Positions 43,200 to 50,565 of a stretch of DNA of 64,000 nucleotides are shown one piece after another (position 1 is the stretch's first letter; each line of letters starts with the position of its first letter). Where the stretch lies: NCBI GenBank assembly GCA_025517465.1, contig JAOPKE010000001.1, forward strand, positions 1 to 64,000, written 5' to 3'. The stretch comes from Halobacteria archaeon HArc-gm2. GTDB lineage: Archaea; Halobacteriota; Halobacteria; Halobacteriales; Haloarculaceae. The notes beneath the pieces were generated by a model. It worked only from the letters and a program-made list of their open reading frames with translations, did not search any database and was not told the DNA's origin. The translations under genes were made by a program, and so were the position numbers.

Positions 43200-43394
43200 T
43201 TACAGTCGCGTCAGGTTCTCCGCGCGCGGACCCTTGTCCGCCTGCACGATGTCGAACTCGACCTCCTGACCCTCTTCCAGGTCGGGGCCGCCGACGTCTT
43301 CCATGTGGAAGAAGACGTCGTCGTCGGCATCGTCAGTCTCTATGAAGCCGTACCCTCCGGTATCATTGAAGAAGTCGACTGTGCCAGTCGCCAT
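43200..43394 (-). CDS. cspA: Cold-shock domain protein (copy 1 of tandem pair)
   Basis: A 64-residue single-domain OB-fold protein that binds single-stranded RNA/DNA. The RNP motifs are ATGTVDFFNDTGGYGFIE (RNP1, residues 2-19) and DVFFHMEDV (RNP2, about 27-35). It differs from its neighbour at only a few positions: the region after GYGFI (ETDDADDD against DTEDSDED), V against I in the MED-V/I-GGPD block, and the residue pair near the C-terminus. The ATG at 43394 follows the stop of the neighbour by 2 bases, so the two are a bicistronic unit. Confidence 0.93.
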   Translation of the reverse strand: MATGTVDFFNDTGGYGFIETDDADDDVFFHMEDVGGPDLEEGQEVEFDIVQADKGPRAENLTRL

Positions 43395-43396
43395 GG

Positions 43397-43591
43397 TCAC
43401 AGTCGCTCCACGTTTTCAGCCCGCGGACCCTTGTCCGCTTGCACGATGTCGAACTCGACTTCCTGACCCTCTTCGAGGTCTGGACCGCCGATGTCCTCCA
43501 TGTGGAAGAAGACGTCCTCGTCGGAGTCTTCGGTATCGATGAAACCGTATCCGCCTGTGTCGTTGAAGAAGTCAACCGTACCGGTCGCCAT
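43397..43591 (-). CDS. cspA: Cold-shock domain protein (copy 2 of tandem pair)
   Basis: A 64-residue cold-shock protein that is the first gene of the tandem pair. RNP1 is the same ATGTVDFFNDTGGYGFI as in the second gene and RNP2 is DVFFHMEDI. The C-terminus ends KGPRAENVERL. Haloarchaea often have such CspA genes in pairs. A TATA-like box lies about 28 bases upstream of the ATG at 43591. Confidence 0.93.
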   Translation of the reverse strand: MATGTVDFFNDTGGYGFIDTEDSDEDVFFHMEDIGGPDLEEGQEVEFDIVQADKGPRAENVERL

Positions 43592-43614
43592 TGCAACCGT
43601 CTAAAAGCGATTCA

Positions 43615-43624
43615 ACTATTAAAA
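43615..43624 (-). promoter_or_regulatory. TATA-like promoter of the tandem cspA genes
   Basis: On the minus strand this reads TTTAATAGTT, about 28 bases before the ATG at 43591, in an AT-rich patch of the intergenic region shared with uppS. The spacing suits a leaderless transcript. The same patch may also carry the divergent uppS promoter further downstream. Confidence 0.45.
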
Positions 43625-43718
43625 TCCTGCGCCTGGAAGACAGCTTCGGTTTCGGGCCCACAGCGGAGGCGTACGCGGAGCACAAGCTACTTATCGACTG
43701 CCTGAAATCATTCACACA

Positions 43719-44636
43719 ATGCTAACGCGGGTCCGCGCGCTCGCCCAGGGGGTCTACGAGCGCATGCTGGAGTGGGAGCTCTCCTCGACGCCGTCACACG
43801 TCGCCGTCATCCAGGACGGCAACCGCCGGTACGCGCGAAAGGAGGGCAAGGAGACGACCGAGGGGCACGTCGAGGGTGCCGAGACAACGGAGGCGCTGCT
43901 CCACTGGTCGGACGAACTCGACATCGACGAGGTGACGCTGTACACCTTCTCGACGGAGAACTTCAACCGGCCCGAGGACCAGCTCGAGGCCATCTTCGAT
44001 CTCGTCGAGGAGAAGCTCACCACCTTCGCCGACGCCGACCGCGTCCACGAGAACGAGGTGCGGATCCGCGCTATCGGCGAGATCGACATGCTCCCCGAGC
44101 GCGTCCAGGACGCCATCGAATACGCCGAGCGACGCACCGCGAGCTACGACCGCCTCCACCTCAACGTCGCGCTCGCATACGGCGGCCGGAGTCAGCTCCT
44201 GAACGCCGCCCGGGACGTCGCCACCGCCGTCGCCGACGGTGACATCGCTCCCGAGGACGTCGACGTCGACGCCGTCGAGGAACGCCTCTACGAGGGGCCG
44301 ACCCGGGACGTGGACCTCATCGTCCGCACCGGCGGCGACGAACGGACCTCTAACTTCCTCCCGTGGCACGCCAACGGCAACGAAGCCGCCGTCTACTTCT
44401 GTGCGCCCTACTGGCCGGAGTTCCGCCGGATCGACTTCCTGCGAGCGATCCGGACCTACGAGAACCGCGAGGCGTCGTGGCGCAAACACCGCGCCCGGCG
44501 CGCACTCGCGCTCGTGCGTGCGGTCGGGTCTGCCGAGGCGCCGAAGGCCCGCCAGGTGCTCGGCCGGTTCAAGGATGCGCTCCCCAGCGCCGAGCGGGAG
44601 GCCATCGAGGACGAAGTCGAGCCGGCTGCGGACTGA
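43719..44636 (+). CDS. uppS: Polyprenyl diphosphate synthase (cis-prenyltransferase, UppS)
   Basis: A 305-residue cis-prenyltransferase that elongates polyprenyl diphosphate for glycosyl carrier lipids. The catalytic and diphosphate-binding motif HVAVIQDGNRRYA is at about residues 27-39. TLYTFSTENFNRP (about 74-86) is the second family motif. The C-terminal block VDLIVRTGGDERTSNFLPWH (about 193-212) and FCAPYWPEFRRIDFLRAI (about 227-244) contains the conserved RTGG and the Arg/Glu residues for IPP binding. Homodimer formation is usual. A degenerate paralogue lies convergent 124 bases downstream (44761-45369). Confidence 0.93.
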   Translation: MLTRVRALAQGVYERMLEWELSSTPSHVAVIQDGNRRYARKEGKETTEGHVEGAETTEALLHWSDELDIDEVTLYTFSTENFNRPEDQLEAIFDLVEEKLTTFADADRVHENEVRIRAIGEIDMLPERVQDAIEYAERRTASYDRLHLNVALAYGGRSQLLNAARDVATAVADGDIAPEDVDVDAVEERLYEGPTRDVDLIVRTGGDERTSNFLPWHANGNEAAVYFCAPYWPEFRRIDFLRAIRTYENREASWRKHRARRALALVRAVGSAEAPKARQVLGRFKDALPSAEREAIEDEVEPAAD

Positions 44637-44649
44637 TCGAGTCGCAGAC

Positions 44650-44773
44650 GCTCAGCGCCCAAACTGGCGTCAGACTGCGTCTGACGTGTCTCGCCCTACC
44701 GGCCAAACTTCCGAAAGACTCGCTTCGCTCGCCTTTCGACGTTTGGGCGCTTCGCGGTGCTCAGCGCCCAAAC
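44650..44773. repeat. 15-base direct repeat and hairpin at the uppS-like 3' end
   Basis: The sequence GCTCAGCGCCCAAAC occurs at 44650-44664 and again at 44759-44773, where it is the last codons of the minus-strand UppS-like gene. A perfect inverted repeat GTTTGGGCGC (44741-44750) and GCGCCCAAAC (44764-44773) forms a hairpin at that end. The stretch lies between two convergent genes and could act as a bidirectional terminator or be the scar of a local duplication. Confidence 0.45.
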
Positions 44774-45369
44774 CTGCGCTGTCTGTCCTGATAATCACGC
44801 AACGCTCGCAGGTAGTCGCGCTCGCGGAAGTTTCGCCAGTTCACGTCGGTGAAGTACAGCTCCGAGTAGACCGATTGCCAGATCATGAAATCGGAGAGCC
44901 GTTCGGCGCCGGTCTTGATGACCAGGTCCGGCGCCGTCGGGAAGACGAGCCGGCGGTCGACGTCGTCCTCGTCGATGTCTGCGGGGTCGAGGTCGCCGGC
45001 CCTGGCCTCCTCGGCGAGGCCCTTGACCGCCGTCGCGAACTCGTGTTTCCCGCCGAGGCCGATGGAAATCTGGACCGGCGCGTCGACCTGCTCGTCGTCG
45101 TCGGGGCCGCGGACGGCGACCTCGCCGGGCGCCCTGACGCGTTCGAGTTCTCGGCGGAGCGTCGGGACGGCGCCTTCGTCGAGGACGCTGACGTAGACGA
45201 CCACCTGCTCGGTGCCGAACTGGAACGCGAGGTCGAGGAACTGTTCCAGCGTGTCGTAGGCGTCCGGTTCCAGCAGGTCGCGCTCGGTGATGACCAGTGC
45301 GACCGTCTCGGGCAGGTCGGCGTCGCTGGACTGGAGGCGGGCAGCGAGGTACCGGTCGTAGAGTGGCAC
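44761..45369 (-). CDS. UppS-like protein lacking the catalytic motif (NgBR/Nus1-like?)
   Basis: A 202-residue cis-prenyltransferase homologue. Its C-terminal half aligns with UppS: PDLVIKTGAERLSDFMIWQS (about residues 145-164) against VDLIVRTGGDERTSNFLPWH, and FTDVNWRNFRERDYLRALRDYQDRQRRFG (about 170-199) with the conserved Arg/Glu. The N-terminal catalytic segment, QDGNRRYA in UppS, is replaced by ITERDLLE (about residues 38-45), so the catalytic Asp-Gly-Asn and the diphosphate-binding Arg are lost. It is therefore unlikely to be active alone. By analogy with the eukaryotic NgBR/Nus1 subunit it could form a heteromer with the active UppS. The GTG at 45369 gives MPLYDRYL, but a few more upstream residues are possible. 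Confidence 0.8.
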   Translation of the reverse strand: MPLYDRYLAARLQSSDADLPETVALVITERDLLEPDAYDTLEQFLDLAFQFGTEQVVVYVSVLDEGAVPTLRRELERVRAPGEVAVRGPDDDEQVDAPVQISIGLGGKHEFATAVKGLAEEARAGDLDPADIDEDDVDRRLVFPTAPDLVIKTGAERLSDFMIWQSVYSELYFTDVNWRNFRERDYLRALRDYQDRQRRFGR

Positions 45370-45540
45370 GCCTGTCACTTCGGCGGGGGTACTCCTAAAC
45401 CTCACTACTCGACGGGGGTCCCCGTCGGCGACGCCGCTCCGAACGCGAAAGTGGTGATACGTCGACAGGCGGAGCCGCTGGCGGGCGCTGACGTAGGGAA
45501 GTCCGGAAAGGGTAAGTGCCTCTCCGCGGAACGGCGGGAC

Positions 45541-46932
45541 GTGACATCGACTGTCCGGCGGGCCGTGGCCTTCGCACTCGTCGGCAGCCTGGCGCTGCTG
45601 GCCCCGGTCGTCGTCGGCGCCGGATCCGACACGGTCGCCGCCCTCGCCGCGCCGCTGGGGGCGGCACCGTCGCTCGTCGCGACGGCGGCGATGGCGGCAC
45701 CGTTCGTGCTCGTCGCCGCCGTCGCGCTGACCGTCGACGACGACCGCGCCCTGTTCGACCTGTTCGCCCGTCCCGGTGACCGACAGGACGGGACGCTGTA
45801 CGGACTCGCCGGATTCTCGCTCGCGGCCGCCGGTCTCGCGCTGCTGGCCGGCCAGTTCGGGCTGCCCACGTGGGTGTTCGTCGGGAGCGTCTTCGTCCTC
45901 GGCGTCGGCAACGTCGCCGGCAACGCCACCGACGCGTTCACCGGCGAGCGCATCCTCTCGACCGCCGGCTTCGTCGTCGGCGGGTTCGCCGGGGCCGTCG
46001 TCGGCCAGGCCGTCGCCGCACGGCTCGTCGGCATCGACCTGACCGGCGAGTTCGTCGCGGTCGTCGCCTTCCTCGCCGCCAGCGGGGCGCTCCTGGGGGC
46101 GCTCCTCCGGTCGGTCCTCTTCGAGCGCGACGACCCCCTCGTGATGGTCTCGATAGGACTCCTGCTGTGGCTCCTCTCCGATCTGCCCCTCGAGGACGTG
46201 ACGACCACCCGTATCGCCGTCGCGCTCGCCGTGACGGTGGCGCTCGGCTACGTCGCGTACGCGCTCGATACGGCGTCGCTGCCGGGGATGCTCACCGGCG
46301 TCTTCCTCGGCCTGCTGACGATGGTGCTCGGCGACTTCCGCTGGTTCGCCATGCTCATCACCTTCTTCGGCCTCGGGGGACTGGCCTCGAAGTTCCGCTA
46401 CGAGGAGAAGGAACGCCGCGGCATCGCCGAGGAGAACGAGGGCGCCCGGGGCAGCGGCAACGTCCTGGCGAACTCGCTGGTCGCGCTGGTCGCCGTCATC
46501 GGCTGGGCGGCCAGCCAGGACGTCCCCGACCTCGATTCGCTCCTGTTCCTGTTCGCCTTCGCCGGGTCGCTGGCCGCGGCGATGAGCGATACCCTCTCCT
46601 CGGAGATCGGTGGGCTCTACGACGACCCGCGGCTCATCACCACGTTCGAGCGCGTCGACCCCGGAACCGACGGTGCCATCACCTGGCAGGGTGAGGTCGC
46701 CGGGCTCGTCGGTGCCGGCATCATCGCGGGCATCGCCGGGGCGCTGTTCGACCCCGTCGACGCGGTGGGCGCGGCCGTCGTCCTCGGCGCCGGCGTCGCG
46801 GGGATGACAGTCGACAGCGTCCTCGGCGCCACTATCGAGGGGCGCGTCGTCGACAACCAGGGCGTGAACCTGCTGGCCACCGTCGCGGCGGCCGCCGTCG
46901 GCGTGGCGCTCGCCGTCCTCGTTCTCGCATGA
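45541..46932 (+). CDS. DUF92 family membrane protein
   Basis: A 463-residue polytopic membrane protein starting with GTG at 45541. About ten spans are seen. The DUF92 signature lies in the C-terminal half: AMSDTLSSEIGGLYDDPRLITTFERV (about residues 343-368; in short SDTLSSEIG) and the preceding GLGGLASKFRYEEKERRG (about 278-295). DUF92 includes plant phytol/farnesol kinase VTE6, so a polyprenol or isoprenoid phosphate kinase role is possible but not proven. The N-terminal 200 residues are an extra membrane domain. The GNAT gene overlaps its end by 4 bases. Confidence 0.8.
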   Translation: MTSTVRRAVAFALVGSLALLAPVVVGAGSDTVAALAAPLGAAPSLVATAAMAAPFVLVAAVALTVDDDRALFDLFARPGDRQDGTLYGLAGFSLAAAGLALLAGQFGLPTWVFVGSVFVLGVGNVAGNATDAFTGERILSTAGFVVGGFAGAVVGQAVAARLVGIDLTGEFVAVVAFLAASGALLGALLRSVLFERDDPLVMVSIGLLLWLLSDLPLEDVTTTRIAVALAVTVALGYVAYALDTASLPGMLTGVFLGLLTMVLGDFRWFAMLITFFGLGGLASKFRYEEKERRGIAEENEGARGSGNVLANSLVALVAVIGWAASQDVPDLDSLLFLFAFAGSLAAAMSDTLSSEIGGLYDDPRLITTFERVDPGTDGAITWQGEVAGLVGAGIIAGIAGALFDPVDAVGAAVVLGAGVAGMTVDSVLGATIEGRVVDNQGVNLLATVAAAAVGVALAVLVLA

Positions 46933-47348
46933 TCAGACCGGCCGAACCGGCCGACTACCATGCGCTCCGCGCGATTCAGGAGGCTGCACTCGACGAGTAC
47001 TGGCCCGAGCTTCTCGAACTCGGCGTCGACGGCCCGCCGATATGCCTCGTCGTCGAGACGGACCGGCCGCTCGGCTACGCGCTCGTCGTGGGCGGCGACG
47101 ACGTCGCGTACGTCGCCGAACTCGCCGTCACACCAGCCGAACAGGGGCAAGGGTACGGCTCCGAGTTGCTGGCCGCGCTGCTCGACAGGCTCAGACCGGC
47201 GGGGTTCGAAACTATCCGGCTGACCGCGCGGGCCGACGACGACCGGGTGCGTTCTTTCTACGAAACCTTCGGTTTCGACGTGGTCGACGAGGTGGCGGAC
47301 CACTACGACGACGACGGCGACGCGGTCGTGCTGGCCAGGTCCCTCTAG
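46929..47348 (+). CDS. GNAT family N-acetyltransferase
   Basis: A 139-residue acetyltransferase of the GNAT fold. Motif A is ELAVTPAEQGQGYGSELLAALLDRL (about residues 63-87; core QGQGYGSELL), the pyrophosphate-binding loop for acetyl-CoA, preceded by VAYVAELAV. Motif B lies in RADDDRVRSFYETFGF (about 100-115). A RimI-like enzyme is likely; substrates are unknown. It is translationally coupled to the DUF92 gene. Confidence 0.88.
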   Translation: MIRPAEPADYHALRAIQEAALDEYWPELLELGVDGPPICLVVETDRPLGYALVVGGDDVAYVAELAVTPAEQGQGYGSELLAALLDRLRPAGFETIRLTARADDDRVRSFYETFGFDVVDEVADHYDDDGDAVVLARSL

Positions 47349-47368
47349 TATCGCCGGGTCCGGCCCCG

Positions 47369-48832
47369 CTAGAAGTCGTCTATCGTCCGCACGCGGACGT
47401 TGGTGGGCTGTTTGACGTACTCGCCCTCGCTTCCGCCGACGACGTGCCGGACGCCGCGCTGAGCGGCCACGTCGAGCAGGCGCTGGGTGACGGGCCCGTC
47501 GAGGACGACCGTCTCGGGGACGGCGTCCAGTTCGTCGACGAGGTCGAAGGCGTCCTCGACCGCCCCTTCCTCCAGCACTCGCGCCGTCTCGTCGAGCAAC
47601 CGAACTCGGCCGGTGTCGTCGGCGATGACCGCCTGGACGTGGCCCGCCACCGTGTTGGTCGTCTCGCTCGATGCGGTGTCCGTCGCTGTCGCGGACGACG
47701 ACTCGGCTGTGGTGGTCGTCTCCCCCGCCGTCACTTCTACCGTTGACGCCGTTTCGGCCGGCGTTGCGCTGTCGCCGGGCGTCGTGGATATCGGAGCGTC
47801 GGTGCGCGCAGACTGCTCCGCGGTCCCGCCGTCCGCCTCGGCCATTTCGCCAGTGGCCTGTTCCGCGGCGGAGTCGCCCGCGCTGGACTCGTCAGTGGTG
47901 GATCCGTCGCCGTCGGGCCCGTCTCCGACTGCATCAGGGCCGCCGCCGCGCGTGCCGTCGCCGGCCGTACCCTCGTCGTCAGATAGCTGCGTGTCGGGTT
48001 CTCGCTCGCCGAACGGGCCGGATTCTGTCGCCTCGACGACGGATTCGGCGGTCACCTTCTCACGGAGTGCGGCGGTTATCTGGCCGCGCGAAAGGTCCTC
48101 GACGCCGGTGCCCGGCGGGGCGAACGCGACGTAGTCGACCGAGCCGACCTGTGTGAGTTCTTTCATGATGAGTTCGCCGCCGCGGTCGCCGTCGAGGAAC
48201 GCGGTGACCGTCCGCCGTTTGGTCAGCTCGGCGACCGCTTCGGGGACGTCGGTTCCCTCCACGGCGATGGCGTTCTTGACGCCGTACTGCAGGAGCTGGA
48301 GGACGTCGGCGCGGCCCTCGACGACGACGATGGCGTCGCTGTCGGCGACGCGCGGGCCGGCGGGGTACCCCTCGTACTCGGTGACGTTCTCGACCCGGAC
48401 GCGCTGGCGAACCTCGTCGACGATGTCGACGGAGGTGACCGCGTCCGCTTCGAGGTCGGCGAGCAGGTCCGTCGCCCGGTCGACGACGGTGCGTCGTTTC
48501 GCCTGCCGGACGTCTTCGAGGTCGCTTACCTCGATAGTCGCCCGGCAGGGGCCGACCCGTTCGATGGTCTCCAGCGAGGCCGCGAGCAGCGCCGTCTCGA
48601 CGCGGTCGAGCCCGCTGGCGATGGTAATTTCGCCGAAGGACTGGCCGCCTTCCGAGTCGACGTCGACGTCGATGCGGCCCACCTTGGAGTGGTCCTGTAG
48701 CTCGCGGAGGTCAAGGTCCTCTCCGAGGAGCCCCTCGGTCTGGCCGAAGATGGCACCGACGACGTCGTTTCGCTCGACGACTCCGTTGGCGGTGATGTCG
48801 GCGTGGATGAGATATTTGGCTGAATCGTGCAT
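47369..48832 (-). CDS. dnaG: Archaeal DnaG-like primase
   Basis: A 487-residue TOPRIM protein. Archaeal DnaG is linked to RNA handling through the exosome and possibly to priming. The N-terminal domain (MHDSAKYLIHADITANGVVERNDVVGAIFG at residues 1-30; core HADITANGVVERSD-type) is family-specific. The TOPRIM site is IVVVEGRADVLQL (about 168-180) with Glu 172, and VTAFLDGDRGGELI (about 209-222) with the DxD. Residues about 265-395 form a long Ser/Thr/Glu/Asp-rich linker; the conserved C-terminal domain resumes at GHVQAVIADDTGRVRLLDE. The linker is longer than in many homologues. Confidence 0.93.
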   Translation of the reverse strand: MHDSAKYLIHADITANGVVERNDVVGAIFGQTEGLLGEDLDLRELQDHSKVGRIDVDVDSEGGQSFGEITIASGLDRVETALLAASLETIERVGPCRATIEVSDLEDVRQAKRRTVVDRATDLLADLEADAVTSVDIVDEVRQRVRVENVTEYEGYPAGPRVADSDAIVVVEGRADVLQLLQYGVKNAIAVEGTDVPEAVAELTKRRTVTAFLDGDRGGELIMKELTQVGSVDYVAFAPPGTGVEDLSRGQITAALREKVTAESVVEATESGPFGEREPDTQLSDDEGTAGDGTRGGGPDAVGDGPDGDGSTTDESSAGDSAAEQATGEMAEADGGTAEQSARTDAPISTTPGDSATPAETASTVEVTAGETTTTAESSSATATDTASSETTNTVAGHVQAVIADDTGRVRLLDETARVLEEGAVEDAFDLVDELDAVPETVVLDGPVTQRLLDVAAQRGVRHVVGGSEGEYVKQPTNVRVRTIDDF

Positions 48833-48968
48833 ACTGTCCTCTGGGTGCGGCGGCGGTCGACACTCGCGCCACCGCGTGGATTGGTATTAAATTCGGTGTC
48901 GCGACTCAAATAGCTGCCGACCCGGGCGAAAACGACGATACGACTGAGGACAGTGGCGACCGCCAGGA

Positions 48969-49697
48969 TCAGACGAGCCGCGACAGCACGTCGGCGCCGT
49001 GGGGGATCGCCGCGACCGGGTCGCGGGGCTGGTCGTTCTCGTAGACGAGCCACTCGGCGCCGATCTCGTGGGCCGCCTCGGCGACGGCGGGGATGTCGAG
49101 GTCGCCCTCGCCGAGCGCCGGTACCTCGTCGCTGTCGAGGTTCACGTCCTTGAGGTGGACGTGTGAGACCCGGTCGCTGTACCGGTGGAGCAGTTCGACG
49201 GGGTCTGCGCCGCCCGCGAGCGCCCACCCCGCGTCGAGTTCGAGCATGAAGTCGGTCTGGTCCGCCATGAGTTCGAAGGCGACGCCCGCCTCCGTCTCGA
49301 CGAACTCCTGGTCGTGGTTGTGGTAGTGCATCGTCAGGCCCGCCTCCGACAGCTTCTCGGCGAGCCCGGCGAGTCGGGCGGCGGTCGCCTCGACCGCCTC
49401 GACGGTCTCCCAGTGTTCGGGGTCGAGCCACGGCACGACGACGTCGTCGTAGCCGAGCGCGTCGGCGGCCGCGACGACCGCGTCGAGGTCGGCTTCGATG
49501 GCGTCGATACCGACGTGGGCCGAGGCGGCCTGGAGGCCAGCCTCGTCGAGCGCGGTCCGGACAGCGTCGCGGTCCGCGTCCTCGACTCTGTAGGCGAACT
49601 CCACGCCGTCGTAGCCCGCTTCCCCGACGTCGGTGACGATCTCCGGCAGCGGCTTCTCGACGTCGCGCACTGTGTACAGCTGGATAGCGGTCTGCAT
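48969..49697 (-). CDS. Sugar phosphate isomerase/epimerase (TIM-barrel)
   Basis: A 242-residue TIM-barrel protein of the xylose isomerase-like superfamily, related to the protein at 37866-38627. Strand-end motifs are YDGVEFAYR (about residues 29-37), ASAHVGIDAIE (about 58-68), VVVPWLDPEHW (about 83-93), YHNHDQEFVET (about 119-129), LELDAGWALAGGADPVEL (about 145-162), VSHVHLKDVN (about 172-181) and WLVYENDQPRDP (about 208-219). Metal-binding Glu, Asp and His are in place. It could be an inosose dehydratase or hydroxypyruvate isomerase relative; no cluster context narrows it. Confidence 0.87.
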   Translation of the reverse strand: MQTAIQLYTVRDVEKPLPEIVTDVGEAGYDGVEFAYRVEDADRDAVRTALDEAGLQAASAHVGIDAIEADLDAVVAAADALGYDDVVVPWLDPEHWETVEAVEATAARLAGLAEKLSEAGLTMHYHNHDQEFVETEAGVAFELMADQTDFMLELDAGWALAGGADPVELLHRYSDRVSHVHLKDVNLDSDEVPALGEGDLDIPAVAEAAHEIGAEWLVYENDQPRDPVAAIPHGADVLSRLV

Positions 49698-49799
49698 GCC
49701 ACTGGTTTCGGATCGCGCCCTGAAATAGCTACGGCGACGCGCCTGCTACCGTCACCGGGCCGACACAACAGTTTACGTCGCCACGGTTCAGAGTCCAGT

Positions 49800-50147
49800 A
49801 TGGGCATCGACGAAGAGAACATCGATCCGGAACAGTTTCTGGAAGGCGTGGAGATGCGCGTCGGCGAAGTCGTCTCCGTCGCGGACTTTCCCGAGGCGCG
49901 CAAGGACGTCTACAAACTGGAGGTGGACTTCGGCGAAGCGGTCCGCCAGTCCGCCGCTGGGCTGACGGACAACTACGACCACGAGGACCTGCTCGGGAGC
50001 CAGGTGCTCGCCGTCGTCAACCTCGGGACAGTGAACATCGCGGGGTTCGAGAGCCAGTGTCTGGTCACCGGCGTCGACGACGCGGACGGCGACGTCGTCC
50101 ACCTGCAACCCGAACGCGAGGTGCCCAACGGGACCCGGCTCTACTGA
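49800..50147 (+). CDS. tRNA-binding domain protein (CsaA/EMAP-II-like)
   Basis: A 115-residue OB-fold protein of the CsaA/MetRS C-terminal tRNA-binding type. The signature is MRVGEVVSVADFPEARKDVYKLEVDFGEAVRQS (about residues 18-50; core RVGEVVSVADFPEA) and a closing SQVLAVVNLGTVNIAGFESQCLVTG. It ends NGTRLY. Such proteins bind tRNA or act as chaperone-like factors. The ATG at 49800 was chosen on the conserved N-terminus. Confidence 0.85.
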   Translation: MGIDEENIDPEQFLEGVEMRVGEVVSVADFPEARKDVYKLEVDFGEAVRQSAAGLTDNYDHEDLLGSQVLAVVNLGTVNIAGFESQCLVTGVDDADGDVVHLQPEREVPNGTRLY

Positions 50148-50226
50148 CGGCCGTCCTATTCTCCGATCAGACGATTCGAACAGAATTTCTCTTCGATACC
50201 TCTCTTCTGAGAGATTCGTCATTACT

Positions 50227-50565
50227 ATGTGCGACCAGCCCAACGATACGCCAATCATGAGTGGCGCGAACGCGGCGCGTGGAGAACGAGAGGGCCGACT
50301 CCGGCTGGCGGGCTGGGCTGCCGTGGCGTTCGTGCTCGTCGCGCTCGCCGTCCCGTGGTTCCTCTGGCGAGACGCGACGGTCGTCGCCGGCCTGCCGCTG
50401 TGGGTCTGGTGGCACGTCGGCTGGATGGCGCTCGCGTCGGTCGTCTTCTACGTCTTCACGAAGCGCGCGTGGGGAATCGGTATCGTTCGAGCCGACGCTG
50501 GACACGGCGAGACGACCGAGGCGGACGACCCGGTCGACGCCGAGGAGGTGAGCCAGCGTGGCTGA
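50227..50565 (+). CDS. DUF3311 family membrane protein
   Basis: A 112-residue protein with two spans, about residues 29-47 (LAGWAAVAFVLVALAVPWF) and about 56-80 (GLPLWVWWHVGWMALASVVFYVF), and the DUF3311 signature around the second (PLWVWWHVGWMAL). DUF3311 proteins accompany sodium:solute symporters and are thought to be a small accessory subunit. It overlaps the symporter gene by 8 bases. The ATG at 50227 or 50257 could be the start. Confidence 0.85.
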   Translation: MCDQPNDTPIMSGANAARGEREGRLRLAGWAAVAFVLVALAVPWFLWRDATVVAGLPLWVWWHVGWMALASVVFYVFTKRAWGIGIVRADAGHGETTEADDPVDAEEVSQRG

